Shown piece by piece: positions 9,321-20,224 of a stretch of 64,000 nucleotides of DNA. Where the stretch lies: assembly GCA_006538405.1 (NCBI GenBank), contig BJKQ01000007.1:1240001-1304000 (forward strand), given 5' to 3'. The first letter of the stretch is position 1. Every line of letters starts with the position of its first letter. Under the pieces are notes generated by a model. That model was not told where the DNA came from. It did no database searches and was given only the letters and a program-made list of their open reading frames with translations. This DNA is from Hansfordia pulvinata (taxonomy: Eukaryota; Ascomycota; Sordariomycetes; Xylariales). The position numbers and the translations under genes are program-made.

Positions 9321-12300
9321 CTATATCCAGTTTCCACCAGGTTTACTGATACACGCCATGCCTTCATCCACCTGACCTTGATGCTTCGCTGTTACCCTCT
9401 CAGTCTTTCCACCCCACGGTTGGTCAGGCCTCGGGGGCCGGGGTGGAGATTTTCTAGGGGCTTGGGCCGCTGATGAGGCGGTTCTGCTCCTCTGCTGGGG
9501 CTGGGTGGCAGGGCGGAGGTTTACCTCCACGCTTTCTGGGAGTTGCGTCGTCTTGGGCGGGCTCAGACCCCAACTTTCGAGGTCCCACGCGCTCTCAATC
9601 ATGTCGACGAGACGGCTCTCCTCGGCACGCCCCCATTGATCCTCGCCGCCGCCGCCGCTGCCGCCCTGCTCGAGCCTCACAAACTCCTCGATGATGTCGT
9701 ACACGGGACTGTAGCGCCGGCTGAAGCGCTTCCCCGCCTCCTCGTCTCCTGACGTGCCGGGGAGCTGTAGGAGGTCGGTCGTCGCACTGTGCGGGCGCGA
9801 CAGCTCGTGCGGCAGCTCGTCCAGTCCCTCAATGCCGCCGTGGTCTTGCGAGCCCCTGCGTGAGGAGCAGAGGCTGGGCAGGTCGTCGCGGTCCACAGCG
9901 TGCTGGTCGCTGTGCTGCTGCAGCTGCCACTTGCCGCCGCCGCCGCCGCTACTGCTTGCGCCAGCGCTGACGCTGCTGGCGGTGGTGCTCGTGCTGCCGC
10001 TCTGGAACCAACGCCTCCGATGCGAGCGGCCGGATGAGGAGGAGGAGCCGTCTGCGGTCTGTGCCGGCGACGACATCTGGAAGCTGATGTGGCCGGTGCT
10101 GGGCGCAGAGCTGCTGGTTGCTGAGGTGGCAGAGTCCCGGGCTTGCTGCCGCCGCTGTGGCGGCGACGCTGGTGGCAGTGGAAACTGGTATAGCTTGCCA
10201 TCGTGTTCTTTTCCGCTGCTGCTGATGGCGCGACCGTCCAGCACCGCCTTCTCTACTGTTTCCCTCTGCTCTGCTGCTGCCGGTGCTGCCGTTGCCGTCC
10301 GCAAGCCGAAGAAGCGCGCGTTGAATCGACTGGCCAGGTTCTGAGGGCGGCCTACCTCCACGCCACGGCCGCCCCCGCCGTTAGCGACTGCTCCCCGGCC
10401 CCCTTCACCCGCAGCAGCAACAGAATTCCCAGGCCCAATATCGACCACGCGCACGTTCTCCATAACTAGGCCGCAGCGTGCGTCCTCCAGCACCGCCGTC
10501 GCCGCGATTGACGAAGCCCTAAGCTGGCCTGCGCTTTCATCGTCTTCGTCGTCGCCGCCGCCGTCGTTTTCGTCAGTGCTGACGGCTTCTGCTGCTGCCC
10601 TACCCTCAACCCCACTGCTCCTACTGCTGTCGCTTCTGCTCCGGCTCCGGCTCTTGTATCTACTGCCATGGGGTGTGAGGGCGGTCAGCATTGCCGAGAT
10701 GGAGGAAGCGATTCGGCCACGGTCGCCGCCTATCTCTGGTGGGCTTGCGGGTGAGGTGGCTTCTTGGTGGCGTTGCTGCTGAAGAAACTGTTGCTGTTGC
10801 TGTTTCTTCGCGATGGGCGGTGCTGGTGACACGGAGAAGGTGGGTAGGGGAGGAGGTCGATTCGGCGGCGGCGGCGGCGGGCCAAAAGTGCTCTCGCGCG
10901 GGCGGAAGTCGTCGGCGCACGGCCGGCACAGGCTCTCACCCTCGGCCAGCGCTCGGGAGCAGCCGGGAATCGGGCATGTATAAGAGAGAAGTCGCAGCGG
11001 CACGTCCTCAACCCGGTGTCGATGGTGGTGATCGTCTTTGCGGACCTCTCTGCCAGGTTCGACCGCTGTATCTGCTGCAGCAGGAGCAGCAGCGGGGTTG
11101 GGTACGACCTCGCTGGCGTTGTCGTCGTCGCCTTGATCAGGAGCAGGGGGAGGCAGAGAAGCCACGTCTTCGCGAGAAATGCACGGCGTCTGCCCGGCAC
11201 CACCACCGCTTTCACTTTCTCCGTCGCTCTCCCGTTGCTTTTTGCCCCCTTCGCAGTCGGCTTGCCGCTCTTTTTGCTTTTGCTGCTGCTGCTGCTGCTG
11301 CTGCTGCTTTTGCTGGCGGGCCGGAATAACCGAGTCACGCACCTGGCACGCCTGCAATGCAGTGAACGGTGATGACGAAGGCGTCGACGGCGTCGCCGTC
11401 GCCGAGGTCGTCGTCGCGGAGGGCGTGGTTGGCGCCCCATTGCGCCAACTCCGTCGCTTTTGCTTCCGACGCGCCGCCTCGGCCTGTTGTTGCTGGCTGG
11501 CGGTGCGGCGCGCGTGGCTGTTGGGCTGTTTATGGTAATGGTGTCGCTGGTAGCGCTGCGCTGTCGCTGTTGTCATGGCTCTTCCCCCACTGCCGGACGA
11601 CAGCGACCGGCTCCTCCGCTTGAGGCTGCCGGTGTTGCTTCCTTGTTTACTGTCAATGCCAATTTCATCCTGACAGGTAGGCAAGCGGGGCGCAGCGGAC
11701 TTTTCCACGAGATTTGGGGTGCTCTGCTTTTTCCGTGGCGCTTGCAGCGTCGACGGCGGCAATGATGATGCTAATGAAGATGAGTTAGACGTTATGCTCG
11801 TCTCGCTCGTCTTCCGGGACGCATCATGGAAGCCCGCAGTGGCGGTGGAGGCTTGTTGATCGCTGGGCCAGATGGCCTGGTAGGAGAACAAGGGGCGATA
11901 TGTCGCTGGCTGTGGCTGTGGTTGTGGCAGCTGCTGTTGGTGGTGGTCAAGGCGGTGGTCACGGGACCTGGAAGGTGGAGGAGGGGGGATCGCATCGGGG
12001 CCGCTGGAGTCGACGTCGGGGTCGGACCTGGAACCAGAGCCGGAGCAGGGAGCGGAGTTGGGATGCCGGCCGAACTCGGTGGCGTGTTGTTGCTGCCGGG
12101 CAGGCGTAGGTCGACGGATAGGGCGCGTAGACGTTGATGGTCATGGGCGAGGGTGATAGCGGAGACGCCACAGAGGCTTTGCGGCCCCCGGCGGCGTCGA
12201 CAATGGACGGACCGTGCCCACCCCCGGCGCCGCTGCCCGTGTCGAGCCCCGGCCGGAGAAGGCCATTGCCCACGGGCTGCTGGGAAGGCCGCTGGACGGG

Positions 12301-13439
12301 ACGCTGGGGCTGCTGCGGGGTCCAGACGACGCCGGCCGCGGGCGCTGTGCTCGTGTTCCTCGGAGGCTGCAGGGCCGACGTGGAGCCGCCGCCGTAATTG
12401 TGCCGGAGGGTCTTCGGGGTTGGTGGAGCTGGAGCGCCGGCGTAGAGCCGCCACCGTAGTTGCGCCGGAGCCCCCGCTGGCTGGGTATAGGATGATAGTT
12501 GTTGTTGTTGATGAAGTTGGCGTTGGAGTTGGTGTTGTTGAGGCCAAGGTTGGCATTGGTTTTGTAGTTGTAGCTGCCGTTGAAGTAGTGGTAATAGTTG
12601 CCCGGTGCGGCGGCATTGGGCGGTAATGCCATGACGCTTGGGTTGAACCTGCTGCCGTCGTTGCCTCCGCCGTACCTTCCGCCAGCTTGCTGCTGCTGCT
12701 GCAGCTGCAGCTGCCTTTGTTGTTGCTGTAGCAGCTGCAGCTGTTGATATTGATGTTGTTGTTGTTGTTGTTGTTGTTGCTGCTGCTGCTGCTGCCAGTA
12801 CGCTCTCCAGGCGAACTCGCTGCTCGGGGCTCTCCGGCCGTCGACCGTCCTCGGAGCCTCCCACTGACTCAACTTCTGCGGCTGTTGCTGCCGCTGCCGC
12901 TGCTCCTCTTGGTCCTCCCTTCGCGGCCGGTGCTGCTCGCCGGTATGGCTAAAGGCAGCGCCCCAGCCGTACGCCGCGACAGGGTCCTCGTTGAACTGCA
13001 CCTGCTTCTCCCCCCCCGACGAGCCTCCCTGCTCCCTCGCCCTCAGCCTGCCGGCCACCATGACCGCGCGCCCCTCGTAGATCGCGTCCCACAGCTGCTT
13101 GCGCCCCTTACCCTCCTGCTCCTCTGCCTCCGCCGCCGCGAGCGCCTTGCAGTGTTGTTCTTCTCCTTCTTCCCCTTCCGCTGCTTCGCTTCCGACCTCG
13201 GCCTCCGAGTCGCCGAGCCAACGGCGGAGGGAGAACGGGTCGTCGGACGGGGAGAAGACGATGCTGCCTCTGGCCGAGATGATCTCCTCTCCTTCCTCGT
13301 TCGGCCGGTATGCCTGCGTGCTGCTGTCGTCGCAGTCGTGGTAGTAGTTGTAGTCGTAGCCGTAGCCGTCCTCGTCACGATCGTGCCTGTCGCTGCCGTG
13401 CCCGCCGCCAGTGTCTCCCGGCGCTGTGGTCTGCTGCAT
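9321..13439 (-). CDS. Large poly-Gln, low-complexity protein with a small Cys motif; reading frame interrupted
   Basis: No family recognised. One reading phase covers 13439-12430 and again about 12090-9321; in between, codon bias moves to another phase. Read straight, the first phase meets one stop at 12141-12143. The predicted protein is about 1,350 residues: an acidic N-terminus, a basic KQLWDAIYEGRAVMVAGRLRAREQ patch, long Gln tracts (plus-strand CTG/TTG repeats 12745-12797), Asn/Tyr-rich stretches, Ser-rich middle, and a conserved-looking C-terminus with SPVYDIIEEFVRLEQ and LVDMIESAWDLESWGL. CPIPGC plus LCRPC could bind zinc. The start is uncertain: the frame opens at 13502, but TATAAAA lies at 13491-13485 between the two ATGs, so 13439 (MQQTTAPG) is preferred. 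Possibly a disordered regulatory or scaffold protein; inference only. Confidence 0.65.
12367..12464 (-). repeat. Imperfect tandem duplication with 62-bp period inside the poly-Q gene
   Basis: Two 36-bp copies encoding NYGGGST-P/S-ALQ lie at 12429-12464 and 12367-12402, offset by 62 bp. Because 62 is not a multiple of three, the two copies are read in different phases, and this is where the coding phase changes. The copies differ at several bases, so the duplication is not brand new. Confidence 0.75.
12745..12797 (-). repeat. CAG/CAA trinucleotide repeat coding for poly-Gln
   Basis: On the plus strand this is a TTG/CTG array, read on the minus strand as an uninterrupted run of more than a dozen Gln codons. 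Shorter Gln tracts lie at 12694-12712 and 11276-11309. Expected to vary in length between strains. Confidence 0.85.
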
Positions 13440-13484
13440 CGCGACCGGGGTCAGGGCGGCGCCGCGCCCCGGCACCGCCGTCTC

Positions 13485-13491
13485 TTTTATA
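13485..13491 (-). promoter_or_regulatory. TATA-like element TATAAAA upstream of the poly-Q gene
   Basis: Reads TATAAAA on the minus strand, 46 bp before the ATG at 13439 and inside the coding frame if the ATG at 13502 were used. This favours the downstream start. Spacing is short for TATA plus leader, so the element is only suggestive. Confidence 0.4.
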
Positions 13492-13502
13492 CAAGACGCC
13501 AC

Positions 13503-15444
13503 GATTTGGAGAGCCCCGGGACACCTTTCCCTATTGTTTCTCTCTTTCTATCTCTCCCTCTCTGTCTCTCTCTATTTTCGCTGCCTGGCTTCTTGCACGT
13601 TATGGCTCCCACTTCCCCCACCCCCACTCCGGCGTTTTCTTACTGTGCTGCGCTGCGCGTCGCGGTTCTTCCGTGTTCAGTAAGTAAGGCTTGCGGCTCT
13701 TACTATACCCACCCGGCGCCGTCTCACGTGCTTAGTGGCGAGGGGGCGTTTTCCGTCTTTCGCAGCGCCGCAGAAGAGAATGATCAGTGAGAGAGAGGGG
13801 AAGAGGTAGCTGCTCGTTTTCCTTCCTGGCCCGGATGGCGCGGCAGACTCGTGCCGTGCTGTGCTGACTTGCAGTTCCGGTTTGAATCGTCTGATGACCT
13901 TCTTCGCCTCCAACCCCCCGTCCCTCCTGGTCTCATTTTACTAGGCCCTATCTCTGCTGTTATTGTCTTTCTCCTCCTTGTCTCGCTTTTCGCACGTGTG
14001 CAATTTCTTCCTTTTCGGTCGCTCTCGTCCGGCTGCTGTCTCTTTTTTTCTCTTCTTCTTCGTGCTCCTCTTCGCGTCTTGTATTGAGTGTGCCTGGAAT
14101 TATCGAATGGAGAAGATGGTAAAGCGCCCACTGAGCCGCGCGGGCGGGCTGCGCAGGTGCTGCTGTTCAAGTAATCCGCCGCCCGCCCGCCTGCACGCGC
14201 GGAAGGGGGAGACAAAGGACCTGCACCAACCGGCACACTGTGGTCGCCGTCCTTGTCCGTGGGCGGGGAGAAGGGGGCGGAGGTGGTTGGGCTTTTATTG
14301 CCTTTACATCCGTCGCCCTTCCCGCACGAGCGAGTAGAATGAAAACTCCCCCTTGCGGACCGCATCCGTCGCCCGCTGCCGAGGCCGGCGAAATGCCAGT
14401 TGGCTACCTATGCAGTTGCAGGTCTCGTCTGGTCCCTGGTCGTGTTATGCCATGGTCCGATGCTTCAGATAGGTACGAGTACAGCGACAGCTCACTTTCA
14501 ATGGTCAGAAGCACATTATTCCTGGTCATGCATATCTCAAGTGTCTTCGGGTACTTGCACGAGCAGATAGGTGCCTTACATAGGTACACTTGGGGGGCTG
14601 AGTATGAAAGCTCAGCAGGAAATAGGTTGGTTCGCACTGCAGTGCAGTAATATTGAGACCTGGATCAAGTACGAGTATTCTCACCAATCGCGCCGTCTGA
14701 CGGTAATGTTCAAAGAGGAAAGAGACTGTCAGGCTTCAGCTTTGCATCCGGAGGTGTGGCACAGGTTGACCAGGTCAGGCAGGTACCTTAGTCAGGCGCT
14801 CGCTGGCGACAAAGAGTGGTCGGTCGTGTGGGTGACCTTCCCCCGCCACTGTCCCTTTGTCAGCAATTCCCAATGACGAACACGCCCGACACGACATGCC
14901 TGTCTTGGTCGAGCGTCAACCTGGAGGGGGCTGCTTTTCCCGAGTAGATCCATCATGAGCTTGCACAGACCCATTTCCCCTTCTATCGAATGCGAGAAGT
15001 CGGTGTTCGGGTTTTCAGTCACGGAAAGCTTCGCACGAGAACTACGCCACGTCGCCATGGCAAGGAAGTCAAGTAGCATCCTATTAAAGTCCAGCCCAGT
15101 CCAGCCCAAAGCTCCGCCCAGTGCCCACCGACCGCGTGTGATGGATGACCTGATATACCCCCCATCGATCACGGGGCACGCCCTCCCACCAATGCTTTCC
15201 AATGCGCCGCCATCACCCTTGTTTTCTCTGCCGCAGCTCTCCCTTTGCAGACTTCCCCGCGGCTCGGGCCCCGAAAGGCAGGAGAAGCATGAGGCCAAGA
15301 AGAACGAAGAAACCACCAAAGAACGCTAGAATACAAATGCAAACCGCCTCAGCCCAGAACCCAGAAACGCAAGAGAAAGTCCGATGAAAAACCTGGCGCA
15401 GAAAGAACAAGCCGCCCCCGCCCCCGGCACCGCGGGCAGGCAGG
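13503..15444. other. Intergenic region upstream of the poly-Q gene and downstream of the DUF3455 gene
   Basis: About 1.9 kb. CT-rich tracts at 13535-13580 and 13960-14075. GTACGAGTAC at 14473-14482 and GTACGAGTA at 14669-14677. An Arg/Ser-rich minus-strand open frame (13784-14365) has no domain content. The last 100 bases before 15445 are A-rich and suit the 3' flank of the DUF3455 gene. Confidence 0.55.
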
Positions 15445-16555
15445 CTACGTCAGCTGCTCGTAGAACCAGTATCTGTGCGGAGTACATGTCAGTCGCGGCT
15501 CTCTTTGTTGACCTGTGGGAAGGGGGCGGGAAGAACAGAAACAGGAGGCTATCATCCGAACCGATAGCGAAAGAAAGGAGAAGAAAAAAACTTACTCAGC
15601 AGCATATTGGACCTGAAACTCCGCGGGCTGGCCCTCGCACGTGCTCGGGGGGCTGCCGCCGGCGGTCTGGACGCGGTAGACCTCGGACAGGCCGGCCGCG
15701 AGCTCGGCGAGCTCCGTGTTGCCCTCCTCCGTCTTGACCAGAAGCTTGAGCCAGGCCACGGCCTTGGCGCCGTCGGGACCCCGGGGGGCGTCCGACGGGG
15801 CGTCCGAGGAGCTCTTCTTGGCGCACGAGGCCTCGCCCAGGCGCAGATCGGGCATGTCGAGGTTGAAGAAGGCCGTGGTCGCATCGGTGAAGTAGTGGTG
15901 GCCCGAGACGTCGAGGTTCGAGGGGCCCAGGCGCGATGCGGCCGAGGAGAGCCAGCGGCTGGCTGCCGCCGCCTCCTCGTCGTCGTCCGACTGGCCGCTG
16001 CCGGACGCGGGGTCGAAAGTGGCCGGGTCGGAGATGTCAAACTTGAGCGCCAGCCGCGGCAGCATGGAGAGCACGTCCGGGTACGAGGCGGCGACGCAGC
16101 TGGCGTTGAAGAGGGTGGCGACGGCGCCGGCGGCCGTAGGCTTGGCCGCGGCCCCGGCGCTCGTGTCGCACGTGTAGTTCTGCGTACCCCGCCCAACGGC
16201 CACGTGCTTGAGCACCAGGCCCTCGGTGGGCGCTTCTAGGGGCGAGGGGGCTTTTTGGGGGCTTTTTGTCAGTCTCTTTCGTCTGTCGGAGTAAGGAGGG
16301 CGGTAGACTCGGCGGGATGAGACTCAAGGATCGGGCTGACTTACCTTGGGGCAGAGAAGCTTTGGAGAGATCGCACGTCGGAGCTTGCCACATGTCGCGG
16401 CCGGCCTCAACTTTCCTCGCGAGCATGTTGAAGTACTCGGAGACTGTGTCCATGCCATCCTTAGAGGCGCTGGAGGGGTTCAAAGAGGGCCATGTCGGAG
16501 CAGCTGTTGTCGTGGAAGCGCCGAGCGCTGTTGCCAGCAGTATTGTGGCAAGCAT
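15445..16555 (-). CDS. Secreted DUF3455-family protein
   Basis: Three exons on the minus strand: 16555-16345, 16235-15596, 15472-15445 (introns 109 and 123 nt), totalling 292 residues. The N-terminus MLATILLATALGASTTTAAP is a signal peptide. Family marks: HVAVGRGTQNYTC, FNASC, a YFTDATTAFFNLD block, VAWLKLLVKTEEGNT, VYRVQTAGG followed by Pro and Cys, and the ending AEYWFYEQLT. That ending appears only when the 28-bp last exon is used; without splicing the frame would stop just after QYAAE, losing the conserved YWF. DUF3455 proteins are extracellular or cell-wall-associated in fungi, function unknown; some databases mislabel them malate dehydrogenase. An acidic DDDEEAAAA stretch may be a species-specific loop. 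Confidence 0.88.
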
Positions 16556-17088
16556 ATTTTCGATTTGGTATCGTTTTTTGTTGCTTTATTTGACCAAGAA
16601 TTGCGATGATGTGTGATATTTGGAAAGGTGATCTCGGGATCGTTTTCTGTGTCGTTGCAGTGCTTGTATCTCTGTGTGCTTGTCGTCGATGTCGTCAAAG
16701 AGCTGAGTTGCGTCGACGGTCGTGGCGGTCGTCGAGAGGAAGAAGACAGAGACACAAGCAGCCAGGTTGAGAGAGAGAGAGAGAGAAAGAAGACTCAAAG
16801 AAAAGACGAAAAGAGACCAAGAGGGGAAAGGGACCAAAAGGCGAAGAGGAGATGGAGAGATATAAGTCGACTGTCAAGGAGAAATGATGCTCCAGGAGAT
16901 GCAAGAGACACAGATAGATAGACAGAAGACTCAAGGAAAAAAAGGAAGAGGCAAGGAAACGGACGGAAAAGGAAACGATCACCGCGAGGGGAGAAAGAGG
17001 CAGCAGTGTATATGTGGTTTGTGATATGGCGAGGGGAAGAGGGTGCATCGCGGCCCGAGGAGGTCGGTTTCCTAATATAGGGCGCGTT

Positions 17089-17119
<31 letters not shown>

Positions 17120-20100
17120 TGGGCAGCGGGCGCGCATCCATCCATGCAATGCAGTGCAGCTGATGCATGGCGGCGGGCAGGCGAGGTGAGCGTGGGAGTG
17201 GAGCCGCGCTGCCGGGCTAACGGGGTCGCTTGTCTGCCGGGCGGCGGGTAGCCGGGCCAGCCAGCATGTCAGCCAGCCATGGAAAGCCCAGGGTTGTCAT
17301 CTCGGCCGCCGGCCAAGATCAGATCCATGGCGATGGGCGGCAGAGCGTCGTGGTGGTGGTGGTGTACGAGCACTCGTAGCGGGTCAAGGCTCCAGTGAAG
17401 GGCATCGAACCCGGGCTAAGTTACTCGCAGTCGGGGCGGGGACGAGCACTCGTACGATGACTGCCCTGTACCGTGGTACCAGTGGTACCTTAGTGCACCG
17501 AGCGGGCGGCTGCTAAATCGGGGCGGCGGGCGCTAGCTCTCCCGGGCATGGCGGGGTTGAAGCTCCAGATTGATCCACGGCCTAGTTCCAGGGCAGCAGG
17601 GCTCGTGGTCCCTGGCACACGCCTGGGAGCTTGAATGGAGCCTGGAGCTTGGGCTTCATTCGGTCCGCCGGGCGCGCCAGCTGCCGCTAGGGAGCTGTCG
17701 ACAGGGTCCCGCCGGGGTCGAGTCTCCTGATTGGCCCCCCGCCCAAGCGGCCCCGGCGCCTCTAAGCGCCCAACCGGCCATCTCATCGCCTGTCACCCAA
17801 TCATCGCCTCTGGCTGCCCTGCTCTCCCATCATCATCACCACCACCACCCTCTTTCTACTATCCGACCTCGAAGAGTACGAGTACGTGCCACGCTCCCAC
17901 CCTACCTCACCCTACCCCAGGAGCTCGACGGACAGACAGACACACACACACAAGACGCCGAGCACCCAGGCCGCCTGGTAATGGCGCGTCGTGCTGCAGT
18001 TGTCGTTTGGCGTCTCTCACTCGCCCTCACTCCTTCTCGCGCTCGCGCCCTGGGCCGACCCCCCCCCGCGCTTCGAGACGTCGCAGTCGCCTTTTCCAGC
18101 CACTCGCCGTGCGCCCCGCCACTTTCGAGCCCACCACCACACCCGGCCAGCCAGCCCCGCGCTTGTGCGACGCGTTTCCAGGCACCTGAGCCACAAGATA
18201 TTCGTCGTGTCGTTGCTGCGTGCGGCGGCGGCATCCCCAAGGGCCGCACCAACCTGAATGACGACGACGAGCCCCGCGGCTGCTTGACCTTTCGCCCCGC
18301 CACGCCACTTGCTCAAACATCAACCCAAACAAAAGGACCTGTCAGCCTCCTCTGCGCGTTGTGACGCTGCCTCATGTCCCGTTGTGTCCGGCGTGCCCTG
18401 ATGGATCATGATATGCGCACACATGGTGACTCTTAAAACGGCTCTTCGGAACAGCCACCGACTTTCCGTCCGTCTCGCGTCCACTGACGGGCTGCCGTTG
18501 ACGTCGCAACCGAGTCGTCGTGGCTCCCAGCTACGAATATGCAAGCCAGGGTGCACTACAGACTAGAAGGCTAACAAATGGGCTAATGGCAACCATCCAG
18601 CCGCGTGGCAAACCCCCCCGCGGCCCACCTACTCGCGACCCAGAATCTCTATCCTCTCCCCCCGGTGTGCGACCTGGCGTCCCAGCAACGGGCCCCTCCT
18701 GGCCTATCGCTTCCCGGCCCGGCGGCTAGCCTGATGGGAGGGGGCCTCGACGGGGCGGGCAAAAATAGCATCAAGGGCGCGTGACAAAGCGTGCAAATTA
18801 GCCCGCAATCACACCCGGCGGGCACCACTTGACGAGTAGAAGCTGGGATAATACGCGAGGTGCTCCTCCCCCTCCGCGTCTGTTCGTTGGTCAGCAGCGT
18901 CGCACCCGCGGCCGATCACATGAGGGTTAAACCTTCAGTTTTTGGTCGGCCGCCTGAGCGTGCCAGCGCAACCGCGGCGTGCAGCAGCGGTGATAAAAAT
19001 AGCCCGGAATGGGCGGTCAGCTCTGCTTGTTTGCCCGGATTACGTGCAGCCCCGACCCCGGAAGCCGGTACGGCTACGAGTGTATTCGCAATTCCTCGCT
19101 TTGGGCCAGGGCCTGCGACCGGGCTCGCTTGGCCGGGCCGCGCATGGCTCGGCAGTCGGGATGGAGGCGCCCTTCTTCATGGTATATGTCCTGGCCATTC
19201 AGCACGTGCAATACGTATCGACGCGCACGACGTTCGCGGGTTCGATTGCTTCATGGCAGAGCAGGTGCGCTCCACGGAACCCCGTCGCTTGTGACCATCC
19301 GAGTCGGACTCATCATCTATCAAAAGCCAGTCAGTCACTCGACAAGTCTCTCAATTACCATTACACCACACTGCTACGATGAGGCAGGCAGCAGAGCAAC
19401 ACTGATCTGAGACGGAGAATTGGCTGTTGAAGGTCAGGCGGCCCCTCGACTTGCTGGCACCGCTGCTTACCCAAAACTCGCCCTTGCCCTATCATCAACC
19501 TTGCCGACGGTTCGTAGAGCCAATGTCCACTTTAAGTCCCACCCCTAGTTAGGTCCTGTTTGACGTCGCGCGGCAAGCCCCGGCGCCTCGCCCAAGCCGG
19601 GACCTGGCGTTCCCCTTCCCTGTCATCGTGGATCTGTAGAAATCAGGACATGGGGGTCGGGACCGCGGCAGGCCCCTTCTCGGCCGTGTCACTGCCGCCC
19701 ACCACGGCGTTCGACGAAAAAGAAACCAGCAGCTTACGGTCAAGTTGCATCCAATGTCCGGCGGATCCACCCCGTTGAGCCAGCCGCGATATTGAAAAGG
19801 TGCAGGCAACCTTCCACTTCGAGGTGTCGTGAGGTTCCTATTAATATACCAATGGGCGGCTACATGTATCATTCGCAGGCCGCGAGCGCCCCTTGGGCCA
19901 TCTCGGTCCGGCCGCTATCCTGCCAGTGTCACAGTGCAGCACCAAGGTCGTCTTCAGGGCAGATGCGAAACGAACGAGGAACGGTGCAACACGTATTCGC
20001 AACGGCACGGTGCCACCTCAGGCGTGTCATATGGTACGTATTTTGGCCTATCTTTTTCCCTCCAACATCATTCGAGCAAAGTTCAGGTTCAACGCAAGAG

Positions 20101-20224
20101 AAACGTGACAATCACCGCCGTCTTTCCAAGAGCCAGTTGGCTTCTTACCACTGCTCATGCCCAATCATCGAACGCGTAGTTGTATCATCCTTGAAAAAAT
20201 GGTTTATCTCGTTGTCGTCTGCGC
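16556..20224. other. Large intergenic region (3.7 kb) between the DUF3455 and C2H2 genes
   Basis: Upstream of the DUF3455 gene the plus strand is GA-rich (16745-16860). An ACGC microsatellite lies at 17089-17119, GTACGAGTAC at 17876-17885, and ACTCGTA-type motifs near 17363-17380 and 17441-17460. The largest open frame (17570-18364, plus) is Pro/His/Arg-rich with no recognisable domain and is not called. Bases 18500-20200 hold nothing I can support; gene remnants cannot be excluded. Confidence 0.5.
17089..17119. repeat. ACGC tetranucleotide microsatellite
   Basis: About seven ACGC/GCAC units in a row upstream of the DUF3455 gene, next to a CATC-rich stretch. Simple repeat, no function inferred. 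Confidence 0.9.

Noticed and set aside
12744..13790. Plus-strand open frame of 348 codons opposite the poly-Q gene
   Set aside because: Leu runs come from CTG/TTG repeats that read as Gln on the other strand; no domain, codon bias favours the minus strand.
13784..14365. Minus-strand frame of 193 codons
   Set aside because: Arg/Ser-rich with no hydrophobic core or domain; overlaps a CT-rich intergenic stretch.
17570..18364. Plus-strand frame of 264 codons in the gap upstream of the C2H2 gene
   Set aside because: Pro/Arg/His-rich, contains a simple CAC/CATC repeat read as His, no domain; looks like GC-rich noncoding DNA.
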